Shown here in pieces: positions 22,412 to 27,222 of a stretch of 27,222 nt of DNA. A program made the position numbers and the translations under genes. Position 1 is the first letter of the stretch. Every line of letters begins with the position of its first letter. Under the pieces are notes generated by a model. The model had not been told where the DNA came from, ran no database searches, and saw nothing but the letters and a program-made list of their open reading frames with translations. This stretch comes from a virus, in IMG/VR virus record IMGVR_UViG_3300020158_000013, positions 1-27,222 of that record, one strand, 5' to 3'.

Positions 22412-23159
22412 AAGCGTACTCCTCTAATCTTGAGATGAATTGATGCGGCGTTCCTACAAACGACGCGAGGTCTTTAGCTCTGTCCGCTGCAGCCGGTGTG
22501 TGGTTTGTGCATGCTATCCACATCGGGATATCTTTGAAGTGGTGTTCATAGATGTGCAGCGAGCCAACCTGGACGTGCAGCTTACCGAGTTGCACTGAAA
22601 CGCCCTGATTGATGAGTAGCACGCGGATCATGTTTGCTACTTGGCTGAATGTAAAGATGTCGTATGAGAATCCCCATACAGCATCTTGGCTGCGCATGTT
22701 CACTACCGCATCGAGTTTACCATTGCGGATAAAGAACTGCATCGACAGAGTGCAAGGGATGTCTTTGCTTTCTGCTGGTCGTTCGCGCCAAATACCCATC
22801 ACTGCTTGCCTAGATTCTGGGTCCTTGATTAGCGTATTGACAATGTAGGTGTATTGCTCTGCCACTTTAGGACCGTACGCGCCATTGAGGAACACACCAT
22901 CATCGCTGAAATCAGCGTAGCGTTTCATGTGGTAGGCAATACCTGAGAGCCAATTGCTGCCAGATACGATCCATGCTGCCTCGCCAAACATAAACCCGTA
23001 AGCCATCTTGCGTGACTGCTTGGTGATGACAGGTGATTGCATGTCGATTGTATACGACGCGTTGATGATCTCTCGTATGGTCTTACCGCGAGGCGAGTGG
23101 ATCTCACCGTCTTGCATGATCGTCCTCAATAGATAAGACCATACCTTATTGCTGTCCAT
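22395..23159 (-). CDS. Thymidylate synthase family, probable dCMP hydroxymethylase-like
   Basis: A 254-residue ThyA-fold enzyme; ATG 23159 is preferred to an upstream start that runs into the previous gene. It shows SRQAVMGIWRERP, the active-site Cys136 in DIPCTLSMQF, VVNMRSQDAVWGFSYDIF and VGSLHIYEHHF. In thymidylate synthases the latter loop ends in Asn (LGLPFN); here it is Asp167 (WGFSYD). T4 dCMP hydroxymethylase has the same GFxxD arrangement and an almost identical VVNMRS(N/Q)D and VGSLH(V/I)Y. The Asn-to-Asp change is the known switch of substrate from dUMP to dCMP. The gene therefore may make 5-hydroxymethyl-dCMP rather than dTMP; biochemical confirmation is lacking. Confidence 0.8.
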   Translation of the reverse strand: MDSNKVWSYLLRTIMQDGEIHSPRGKTIREIINASYTIDMQSPVITKQSRKMAYGFMFGEAAWIVSGSNWLSGIAYHMKRYADFSDDGVFLNGAYGPKVAEQYTYIVNTLIKDPESRQAVMGIWRERPAESKDIPCTLSMQFFIRNGKLDAVVNMRSQDAVWGFSYDIFTFSQVANMIRVLLINQGVSVQLGKLHVQVGSLHIYEHHFKDIPMWIACTNHTPAAADRAKDLASFVGTPHQFISRLEEYAYEFRN

Positions 23160-23331
23160 GCTTGGCCGCCTTCTTTGCAAGATTGGCAGCGTACGCTTCT
23201 GGTTTAAGCCATAGCTCGATAAAGAACCCGTCTTTGCGTAAGCGTTTGGTGTAACCATAGAACCGCTTACCGTCTTCTCTTACGAAACCGCTCTTGTAAA
23301 AAGTGTTTGTTGCTTCGTTTAATCGTTTCAT
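23146..23331 (-). CDS. Hypothetical basic small protein (61 aa)
   Basis: A 61-residue basic protein starting MKRLNEATNTFYKSGFVRED. The segment GKRFYGYTKRLRKDGFFIELW is the distinctive part and recurs in small phage proteins of unknown function. An AGAGGA site lies upstream and a promoter-like TATAAT ends about 20 bases before the ATG, so it is probably the first gene of the nucleotide-metabolism operon. It overlaps the ThyA-family gene by 14 bases. Confidence 0.7.
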   Translation of the reverse strand: MKRLNEATNTFYKSGFVREDGKRFYGYTKRLRKDGFFIELWLKPEAYAANLAKKAAKHGQQ

Positions 23332-23351
23332 GTCATTTCCTCTCGTGACTA

Positions 23352-23359
23352 ATTATACA
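23352..23359 (-). promoter_or_regulatory. Promoter-like TGTATAAT element for nucleotide-metabolism operon
   Basis: TTGTATAATTAGTC on the minus strand, about 20 bases upstream of the 61-residue gene. It shares TTGTATAATTAG with the copy at 13601. No TTGACA -35 is found; instead a perfect 13-bp inverted repeat lies about 30 bases upstream. Confidence 0.65.
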
Positions 23360-23386
23360 ATACTGCTATATAACAAAAAGTAATAA

Positions 23387-23399
23387 AGAAACGGTTTCT
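23387..23399. promoter_or_regulatory. Perfect 13-bp inverted repeat (operator candidate)
   Basis: AGAAACGGTTTCT, a perfect inverted repeat of AGAAAC around one central G. It sits upstream of the TGTATAAT element that precedes the nucleotide-metabolism operon, in the place expected for a dimeric activator or repressor. No candidate regulator could be tied to it. Confidence 0.4.
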
Positions 23400-23417
23400 A
23401 TATTACTAAAAGTTACT

Positions 23418-23705
23418 TTGGGTACCACTTCTTTCACTTGGGTACCACTTGGGTACTACTTCTTCTATATGAAGTGGTACCCAACTTTTCTTAATGAAAT
23501 CAAGGCGTTAACCCTGTTGGGTACCACTTGTACCACTTCTTTCTTATATTAGTTTTAATATAGAAAAAAAAGATAATTCTATAGGATCCCACTAACTTTG
23601 ACTTTTTGCAAAGAAGTGGTACCCAACCATACAAAACGGACATCAGAGTCAATCCCCATCAGGGTACTACTTCTTTTTGGGAAGTGGTACCCAAGTGGTA
23701 CTCTT
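23418..23705. repeat. Array of about ten AAGTGGTACCC elements in both orientations
   Basis: Copies of TTGGGTACCACTT/AAGTGGTACCCAA or close variants occur at 23418, 23438, 23449, 23472, 23517, 23528, 23614, 23662, 23682 and 23693. Several pair as hairpins: GGGTACTACTTC with GAAGTGGTACCC across 8 bases (23451-23482) and again across 7 bases (23662-23692). In both, the left arm has the same T variant. The 370-bp stretch 23332-23703 contains no convincing gene. Such clustered two-way short repeats resemble iterons, an origin of replication or a regulator-binding array. They are not CRISPR repeats because spacing is irregular and orientation alternates. Confidence 0.85.
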
Positions 23706-23847
23706 AGTAGCACGTTATATAACCACCCTGCATAATACAAACCTTCTGACCGCCATCAGGTTGGTTAATGATCACCGTATCGTTTGCTAGTGCTGAAACA
23801 ATATGGGCTAAGAAAAACAACCATACAAATACTAGAAAATACTTCAT
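23704..23847 (-). CDS. Small exported protein (47 aa)
   Basis: A 47-residue protein from ATG 23847 with a strong AAGGAG site; it overlaps the upstream stop as ATGA. Residues 1-20 (MKYFLVFVWLFFLAHIVSAL) are a signal-peptide-like segment with a Lys at position 2 and an Ala-x-Ala-like cleavage region near residues 19-21. The mature part is short, DTVIINQPDGGQKVC...ITCY, with two Cys residues that could form a disulfide. Similar peptides are common in small-gene regions of aquatic phages. Function unknown. Confidence 0.75.
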   Translation of the reverse strand: MKYFLVFVWLFFLAHIVSALANDTVIINQPDGGQKVCIMQGGYITCY

Positions 23848-24035
23848 GCCTGGTACTCCTTTTGTTTTAAAATCCGATAAAACCATTCTCTGAACGCTTC
23901 GCGATTCTCGCTAGTCTGTTCATCGTTTGGATCCCATACTGCTTGAACTACAAACTGCCCTTCTGAATCACGCGCCTCAATGCGGACTAAATCGCCGTTA
24001 TCGTCATATACATCTGTTAATATAAACTTGGTCAT
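23844..24035 (-). CDS. Hypothetical acidic small protein (63 aa)
   Basis: A 63-residue protein; ATG 24035 (MTKFILTDVYDDNGDLVRIE) is preferred over an in-frame start five codons upstream because GGGAGATAAAGAA fits as its ribosome site. It has a beta-rich first half and a helix EAFREWFYRILKQ at the end. It overlaps the next gene by four bases. No family was recognised. Confidence 0.65.
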   Translation of the reverse strand: MTKFILTDVYDDNGDLVRIEARDSEGQFVVQAVWDPNDEQTSENREAFREWFYRILKQKEYQA

Positions 24036-24325
24036 TTCTTTATCTCCCAATTATCTGGTTTACCGTAATCACCCGCTATGGCGCTCATTACGTAACGCTC
24101 TGGTGCTATTTCTAGCCACGCTGCAAATGCTGCCTTATATTCAAGCCATAATTCATTTGGTTCGTACATGGGATGATTTAGACCCGCAACATCAACGCAT
24201 CGCAGCACATCGCTCAATGGAACATGCGGCAGCTTAGCGTTGGTCTTTGTCTTTACTATCTTTACTGTATCTCTGCAGCGGATGAAATGATCGTAAGCTC
24301 GCTTTTGTTTTTCTGTTAATTCCAT
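24032..24325 (-). CDS. Hypothetical helical protein (97 aa)
   Basis: A 97-residue protein from ATG 24325, which has GGAG nearby; the open frame extends eight codons into the sigma gene and that part is disregarded. It is helical (ELTEKQKRAYDHFIRCRDTV) with a WLEYKAAFAAWLE segment in the centre. The gene follows the sigma factor directly and overlaps the next gene by four bases. It is not a sigma region 4: there is no HTH. No family was recognised. Confidence 0.65.
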   Translation of the reverse strand: MELTEKQKRAYDHFIRCRDTVKIVKTKTNAKLPHVPLSDVLRCVDVAGLNHPMYEPNELWLEYKAAFAAWLEIAPERYVMSAIAGDYGKPDNWEIKK

Positions 24326-24326
24326 A

Positions 24327-24896
24327 CTATTCTCCGTCTTCAATTGCATCTAAGTGATCTGTATTCATTGCTTCTAAGGACGATGGTTGTAACTGAATAA
24401 AACTAAGCAACTGACGAATCCGTTTTTGAGTTAACCGAGCAGTTATTGCTACTTCTTCAATCGTTGGTTGACGATTTAATTGTTTGATTAATCGCGTTTC
24501 AGTGTACTTCATCCTTCTAATCTCTTCAATTACGTTTGATGGTAGTCGAATGGTATTGCTATGGTTCTCTGTGTATCTTACAACGGCTCGCTCAATAAAT
24601 GATCTTGCAAAGCCAACAAACTTAATGCCACTCTGAGGCTTCCACTTTCTTGCAGCAAGCAGCATTGCCTCATAGCCGCATGCAATGAAGTCCTCGTAAG
24701 CGATGTTGCTGTACTGCCATTGAGGCATTTTCTTTAAGACATAAGGAATAAATCTCAGGTTATGCTCTACAAGTTCATCTATAGCAAATTCATCTCCGTT
24801 CTGTATTCGTTTTGCAAGTTCAACCTCTTCTTGCTCTGTTAATGGTTCTATATCGTACAACTTCCTTAAAAAACTTGAAAGAGCATTCTGTTCCAT
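24327..24896 (-). CDS. Sigma-70 family factor lacking region 4
   Basis: A 189-residue protein from ATG 24896 (AAGGA site six bases upstream; the upstream in-frame part overlaps the previous gene). Region 1.2 is at residues 6-34 (TEQEEVELAKRIQNGDE), region 2 at 36-110 (NLRFIPYVLKK, EDFIACGYEAML, KFVGFARSFIERAV), and region 3 at 113-172 (IRLPSNVIEEI, NRQPTIEEVA, QLQPSSLEA). It stops shortly after region 3.2, with no region 4. In region 2.3 the Trp-Trp pair that helps melt the -10 is Ser-Phe, and the Gln that contacts position -12 is Arg. In region 3.0 the Arg and Glu that contact extended -10 promoters (R451 and E458 of E. coli) are retained; His455 is Asn. It should direct host RNA polymerase to -10-dependent phage promoters. 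Confidence 0.85.
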   Translation of the reverse strand: MEQNALSSFLRKLYDIEPLTEQEEVELAKRIQNGDEFAIDELVEHNLRFIPYVLKKMPQWQYSNIAYEDFIACGYEAMLLAARKWKPQSGIKFVGFARSFIERAVVRYTENHSNTIRLPSNVIEEIRRMKYTETRLIKQLNRQPTIEEVAITARLTQKRIRQLLSFIQLQPSSLEAMNTDHLDAIEDGE

Positions 24897-24903
24897 TGGT
24901 TCC

Positions 24904-25152
24904 TTAATAGAATTCAAGACTACTAATTGCTTTGTCTTCTGCTCTACGAGCGCAATATTCTTCAACTGCTGTAGCAAATGCTCTACCAACATCTTCGAGC
25001 AATCCGCTTTTCATTGCTGCTGCGAGTGCATCAAGATGTTCTCCCATCAGAGCATCATTCAAGATTGCCTCTTCAATGGCATCTTTATTGCGGTAATTGT
25101 AGTCGTTATCTAATTCGTAATTGATACGATCTTCTAATGATTCTCTTGGCAT
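24904..25152 (-). CDS. Hypothetical acidic helical protein (82 aa)
   Basis: An 82-residue acidic protein starting MPRESLEDRINYELDNDYN, helical throughout, with Ala-rich segments (EHLDALAAAMKSGLLEDVGRA, split over two helices). An AGGAG site precedes ATG 25152 and it ends seven bases before the sigma start, so the two are likely expressed together. No domain was recognised; an association with sigma (for instance as an anti-sigma or sigma-stabilising protein) is only suggested by adjacency. Confidence 0.65.
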   Translation of the reverse strand: MPRESLEDRINYELDNDYNYRNKDAIEEAILNDALMGEHLDALAAAMKSGLLEDVGRAFATAVEEYCARRAEDKAISSLEFY

Positions 25153-25334
25153 TATGCGTACTCCTGTAAGTTGTTGGAAATCAATGAATCGATACGCTCA
25201 GTTGCTGTGCGATATCCGTAGTTAAACTGAACGCGTAATTCAAAATCATCGTACGGATTATCGAATTGCTCTGTCATCATGCCTGAATGATAACCCTCAG
25301 CGTAAGCTATTTTTTTCTGGTGTTCGTTAATCAT
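25152..25334 (-). CDS. Hypothetical small protein (60 aa)
   Basis: A 60-residue protein with a GAAAGGA site; its stop overlaps the next ATG (TAATG). It starts MINEHQKKIAYAEGYHSGMM and includes NYGYRTATERIDSLI. It is the first gene after the promoter-like element at 25364 and thus heads the transcript that carries the sigma factor. No family was recognised. Confidence 0.65.
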   Translation of the reverse strand: MINEHQKKIAYAEGYHSGMMTEQFDNPYDDFELRVQFNYGYRTATERIDSLISNNLQEYA

Positions 25335-25363
25335 TTTGATTCCTTTCTTTGGTTGTTGGATCT

Positions 25364-25371
25364 ATTATACC
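25364..25371 (-). promoter_or_regulatory. Promoter-like extended -10 for sigma operon
   Basis: TGGTATAATAG on the minus strand, overlapping the stop codon of the DUF1643 gene and 30 bases upstream of the 60-residue gene. TG lies one base ahead of TATAAT, exactly the extended -10 form. No TTGACA -35 is visible. If used by the sigma factor whose transcript it heads, it would be autoregulatory. Confidence 0.55.
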
Positions 25372-25802
25372 AAACACTTTACAGATTTGGTTTCACTATG
25401 TGGCAAATATAGAACATGGTGCGGATTGTGCTCTTTTGTCAGTTTAAAGCAATGTAGGATCGGTACTAGGTGTTTTACTAGCCTATCTCTGTGCAGATAG
25501 GTACCGTAATTTCCCCACATAGCAATGACCAAATCAGACTTCAAAGCATGCTCCAAAATGAATTCGTTGTTCTGGCTGCCGATTGGATCATCTAACTTTA
25601 GCAAGTTTTTGGGATCGGTTGCTCTTGCTGCGAACAGATTGGTCATGTAAAAACCTTGAAATCCCATACTTTTTGCAATTGATGTGCAACGACGGATCGT
25701 TGGATCGTCTTCTGTATCCGTCGCCGTTGATGGATTTAGTCCGATGAAGTTAAGCATGCCACTTCCATCTTCCCAGTTTCTCTCAAGTTTGTATCGGTAC
25801 AT
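25365..25802 (-). CDS. DUF1643 family protein
   Basis: A 145-residue protein with AAAGGA before ATG 25802. It carries the whole DUF1643 pattern: YRYKLERNW at the start, FIGLNPSTATDTEDDPTIRRC, then GFQGFYMTNLFAARATDPKNLL, DPIGSQNNEFI and an AMWGNYGT segment. DUF1643 occurs as small stand-alone proteins in bacteria and phages; the biochemical function is not established. Its last codons overlap the promoter-like element for the sigma operon. Confidence 0.88.
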   Translation of the reverse strand: MYRYKLERNWEDGSGMLNFIGLNPSTATDTEDDPTIRRCTSIAKSMGFQGFYMTNLFAARATDPKNLLKLDDPIGSQNNEFILEHALKSDLVIAMWGNYGTYLHRDRLVKHLVPILHCFKLTKEHNPHHVLYLPHSETKSVKCLV

Positions 25803-25811
25803 ATCGATCCT

Positions 25812-25991
25812 TTAGCAATTGTTGGTGAATGAGATCTGCCTCAGATAATTAGACATTCTTTTGCGAACAACTGCAACTTTTTCCAATTCATCTGTTCTGC
25901 GGAAATCCTCCTTGACATTACGCCACTTCTCTTCTTCCCAAAATAAAGCACGTAAAATCGTTACAACTTCGTTTGGTTCTAAATCAATCAT
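25812..25991 (-). CDS. Hypothetical basic/acidic helical protein (59 aa)
   Basis: A 59-residue protein found by direct translation, starting MIDLEPNEVVTILRALFWEE. It is helical, with Trp/Glu-rich and Arg/Lys-rich segments. An AAGGAG site and an ATGA overlap with the upstream gene give strong support. No family was recognised. Confidence 0.65.
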   Translation of the reverse strand: MIDLEPNEVVTILRALFWEEEKWRNVKEDFRRTDELEKVAVVRKRMSNYLRQISFTNNC

Positions 25992-26197
25992 GTTGTTTCT
26001 CCTTGTATTTGTACATGTCTTCTTTCTGTTTTTGGTCCGGTATAAAATACATCAATATAAACTGCTCGCGTTGGATTTCTATGCGTGTCAGTTATTACAA
26101 CTCCCTTCTCTACGAATAAGCGAAACTGAGTACAAGCGAGACGTTGCTCTTCGCACTTGTACTTTAAAGGACAATCTACGCAAGGTGCTGTTTTCAT
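25988..26197 (-). CDS. Small Cys-cluster protein (69 aa)
   Basis: A 69-residue protein whose N-terminus has four Cys residues (6, 9, 15, 22) in the layout CVDCPLKYKC then LAC. This CxxCx5Cx6C arrangement could bind zinc or an iron-sulfur cluster. The rest is beta-rich and polar (TRAVYIDVFYTGPKTERRHVQ). It overlaps the next gene by four bases. Zinc binding is likely; whether it contacts nucleic acid is unknown. Confidence 0.65.
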   Translation of the reverse strand: MKTAPCVDCPLKYKCEEQRLACTQFRLFVEKGVVITDTHRNPTRAVYIDVFYTGPKTERRHVQIQGETT

Positions 26198-26201
26198 ATA
26201 T

Positions 26202-26279
26202 TCACCAATAAATGTGGAAAGTGCTCATTGCAATATTTAATGCCATCCAACCAAAGATCACTATAAAAAATATCTTCAT
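26202..26279 (-). CDS. Micro membrane protein (25 aa)
   Basis: A 25-residue product, MKIFFIVIFGWMALNIAMST then FHIYW, that is one hydrophobic helix with a Lys at position 2. Its ATG overlaps the TGA of the upstream gene (ATGA), so it is likely translated by coupling; its own ribosome site is weak. Well below usual gene-calling length. Function unknown. Confidence 0.5.
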   Translation of the reverse strand: MKIFFIVIFGWMALNIAMSTFHIYW

Positions 26280-26461
26280 GCTTTTTCAAGCAACGATTTT
26301 GCAAAACGTTGGATTGCTTCTGTTTCGATCTCAACGTATTCATCAAGATCTTCCATAGAATTAATCAGTTCGTTATTTTCTCTCAGAATGTCAAAAACTC
26401 TGTCATTCCAAATATCATCTAATTCATTGGCAATTTGTTGGATCTTTTCTTCTTTAGTCAT
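26276..26461 (-). CDS. Hypothetical acidic helical protein (61 aa)
   Basis: A 61-residue acidic protein starting MTKEEKIQQIANELDDIW, helical, ending ETEAIQRFAKSLLEKA. AGAGGA precedes ATG 26461. It lies just after the promoter-like element at 26491, which could start a transcript here. No family was recognised. Confidence 0.65.
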   Translation of the reverse strand: MTKEEKIQQIANELDDIWNDRVFDILRENNELINSMEDLDEYVEIETEAIQRFAKSLLEKA

Positions 26462-26463
26462 GA

Positions 26464-26730
26464 TTAGTTTTCCTCTTTTTCGTGAATTTGATTATACAGA
26501 TGTGTTGCAATTTCGTACCAATTTACATCAGCTAAAAAAGCAAAAGCGTACATTTTTGCGTGTCCTTTTGATTCCATTGCAATATCTTCCTCAACTCCTT
26601 CTTTAATATACTCCATCAGCGTTTCAAAGCTGAAATCTTCAAATCCTTTTGGTTCAAATCCATCAAAATATTCAAGATTTATTCTCCATGTTGGATAATT
26701 TGTCCATCCGTTGTAAGTGGAATCAGTCAT
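26464..26730 (-). CDS. GWTNYxTWRxNLE-motif small phage protein (88 aa)
   Basis: An 88-residue acidic protein starting MTDSTYNGWTNYPTWRINLE. The YNGWTNYxTWRxNLE N-terminus is a recurrent signature of small phage proteins of unknown function. The rest is helical and aromatic-rich (FADVNWYEIATHLY). AAAAGGA precedes ATG 26730. No activity can be inferred. Confidence 0.75.
   Translation of the reverse strand: MTDSTYNGWTNYPTWRINLEYFDGFEPKGFEDFSFETLMEYIKEGVEEDIAMESKGHAKMYAFAFLADVNWYEIATHLYNQIHEKEEN
26491..26498 (-). promoter_or_regulatory. Promoter-like TGTATAAT element inside end of upstream gene
   Basis: ATCTGTATAATCA on the minus strand within the last codons of the 88-residue gene, about 30 bases upstream of the 61-residue gene start. 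It shares ATCTGTATAAT with the copy at 16201. No TTGACA -35 is visible. Because it lies in coding sequence, chance occurrence is more likely than for the intergenic copies. Confidence 0.35.
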
Positions 26731-26732
26731 TT

Positions 26733-26900
26733 TTAGTTTCCTTTTAGTTGTGTTAATGTATCAATGTATTTTATTGCTTTTTCTACTGAACTGCATTCAA
26801 AAAATTGATATAACGTTTTATGATGAACAGAAATTAGTTTGGTTCTTGATGTTTTTTGGAACACAAAAATTTCGTATTCTTTATAGTCTATCGTTTGCAT
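26733..26900 (-). CDS. Hypothetical small protein (55 aa)
   Basis: A 55-residue protein found by direct translation, starting MQTIDYKEYEIFVFQKTSRT. It has a short beta-rich first half, then a helix (SSVEKAIKYIDTLTQL). AAAAGGAAATAAT before ATG 26900 is a good ribosome site. It ends two bases before the next gene's start codon. No family was recognised. Confidence 0.6.
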   Translation of the reverse strand: MQTIDYKEYEIFVFQKTSRTKLISVHHKTLYQFFECSSVEKAIKYIDTLTQLKGN

Positions 26901-26972
26901 ATTATTTCCTTTTGGTTGATCTCATCAGTAAGTGCATAACACTTAGACGGAATTTCTTCCGTTTCGATCTGT

Positions 26973-27125
26973 TTATCTGTTTGGATCTTTTGTGATAAAC
27001 GCTTCACAACAACGAACTAAGATTTCTCTTGCGTTTTGGTATTCTATTTTGCCCATGTCATATTGCTCATAAATATCGTTGACTGAAGCAAACAAATCAT
27101 CAATTGTATATTCTTCTTTTGTCAT
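26973..27125 (-). CDS. Hypothetical acidic small protein (50 aa)
   Basis: A 50-residue protein found by direct translation, starting MTKEEYTIDDLFASVNDIYE. It is helical and acidic with a Cys-Cys pair near the end (LVRCCEAF). AAAGGAAATAAAA precedes ATG 27125. It is followed by 72 bases without a strong ORF before the next start. No family was recognised. Confidence 0.6.
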   Translation of the reverse strand: MTKEEYTIDDLFASVNDIYEQYDMGKIEYQNAREILVRCCEAFITKDPNR

Positions 27126-27127
27126 TT

Positions 27128-27222
27128 TTATTTCCTTTCGTCAAAATCAAATTGTGAAGAAACAAATTCCTCTTCTTTATAAATCTGTTGAGCAACAACA
27201 AAAGCATCTTGCTTTGTGGTGT
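27128..27222 (-). CDS. Hypothetical protein, 5' end beyond window
   Basis: The last 31 codons and stop of a minus-strand gene that begins beyond the right edge. Visible residues are TTKQDAFVVAQQIY then EEEFVSSQFDFDERK, acidic and helical. It ends two bases before the next start. No family can be judged from this fragment. Confidence 0.55.
   Translation of the reverse strand, partial: TTKQDAFVVAQQIYKEEEFVSSQFDFDERK

Noticed and set aside
23418-23705. CRISPR array
   Set aside because: Repeat units are short (about 13 bp), alternate in orientation, sometimes overlap, and are separated by irregular distances; no cas gene is near.
26888-27007. Open frame of 39 codons from a GTG on the minus strand, overlapping two small genes
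   Set aside because: No ribosome site and long out-of-frame overlaps at both ends; it probably fills the gap by chance.
1-27222. Evidence for temperate lifestyle
   Set aside because: No integrase, excisionase, CI-type repressor or attachment site was seen, but the window is not the whole genome, so no conclusion is drawn either way.

Overview
The window reads as part of a tailed-phage genome (Caudoviricetes). It holds virion genes including a virion-type lytic transglycosylase, a terminase small subunit, a family A DNA polymerase, a primase-helicase, phage nucleotide-metabolism enzymes and a dense run of very small, overlapping genes. No integrase, repressor, tRNA or CRISPR array was found, so lifestyle is undetermined. 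A Gram-negative aquatic host is plausible from overall gene style, but nothing here proves it. Both ends of the window cut through genes.

Left arm (1-6964, + strand): four consecutive virion-type genes. They are a Gly/Thr-repeat structural protein (5' end missing), a Gln/Ala-rich protein, an internal-virion-like protein with an embedded lytic transglycosylase, and a 936-residue polyvalent-type protein ending in a PcfJ-like domain. This arm meets the right arm head-on at 6964/6965 on a hairpin that carries both stop codons.

Right arm (6965-27222, - strand, read right to left): the order of transcription is (i) 27222-23332, small unknown genes, a DUF1643 protein and a sigma factor that has regions 1.2-3 but no region 4; (ii) a 370-bp gene-free block (23332-23703) with about ten copies of an AAGTGGTACCC element, a perfect 13-bp inverted repeat and a promoter-like -10; (iii) 23331-21368, nucleotide metabolism: a thymidylate synthase/dCMP hydroxymethylase-family enzyme, MazG-like pyrophosphohydrolase, dCMP deaminase and a DUF6378-like protein; (iv) 21378-16202, primase-helicase, tiny membrane proteins, metallopeptidase, VRR-NUC nuclease and SNF2 helicase; (v) 16193-14186, a stand-alone sigma-region-4-like protein and small unknowns; (vi) 14176-13659, a structured leader and the terminase small subunit; (vii) 13566-6965, DUF2800 Fe-S nuclease, DUF2815 ssDNA-binding protein, class II ribonucleotide reductase, a PD-(D/E)XK nuclease and DNA polymerase.

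The DUF2800, DUF2815, PolA, primase, VRR-NUC and SNF2 genes form a known phage replication/recombination module. The most interesting signal is a possible phage-specific transcription system. A sigma factor lacking the -35-binding domain, a separate sigma-4-like protein, and a repeated TGTATAAT motif without a recognisable -35 box occur in the same arm. Also notable are the AAGTGGTACCC array, an Asn-to-Asp substitution in the ThyA-family enzyme that points to dCMP as substrate, and a multibranched RNA-like element in front of the terminase small subunit gene. Eight genes (seven complete and one cut by the right edge), all 59 residues or shorter, were found by direct translation.
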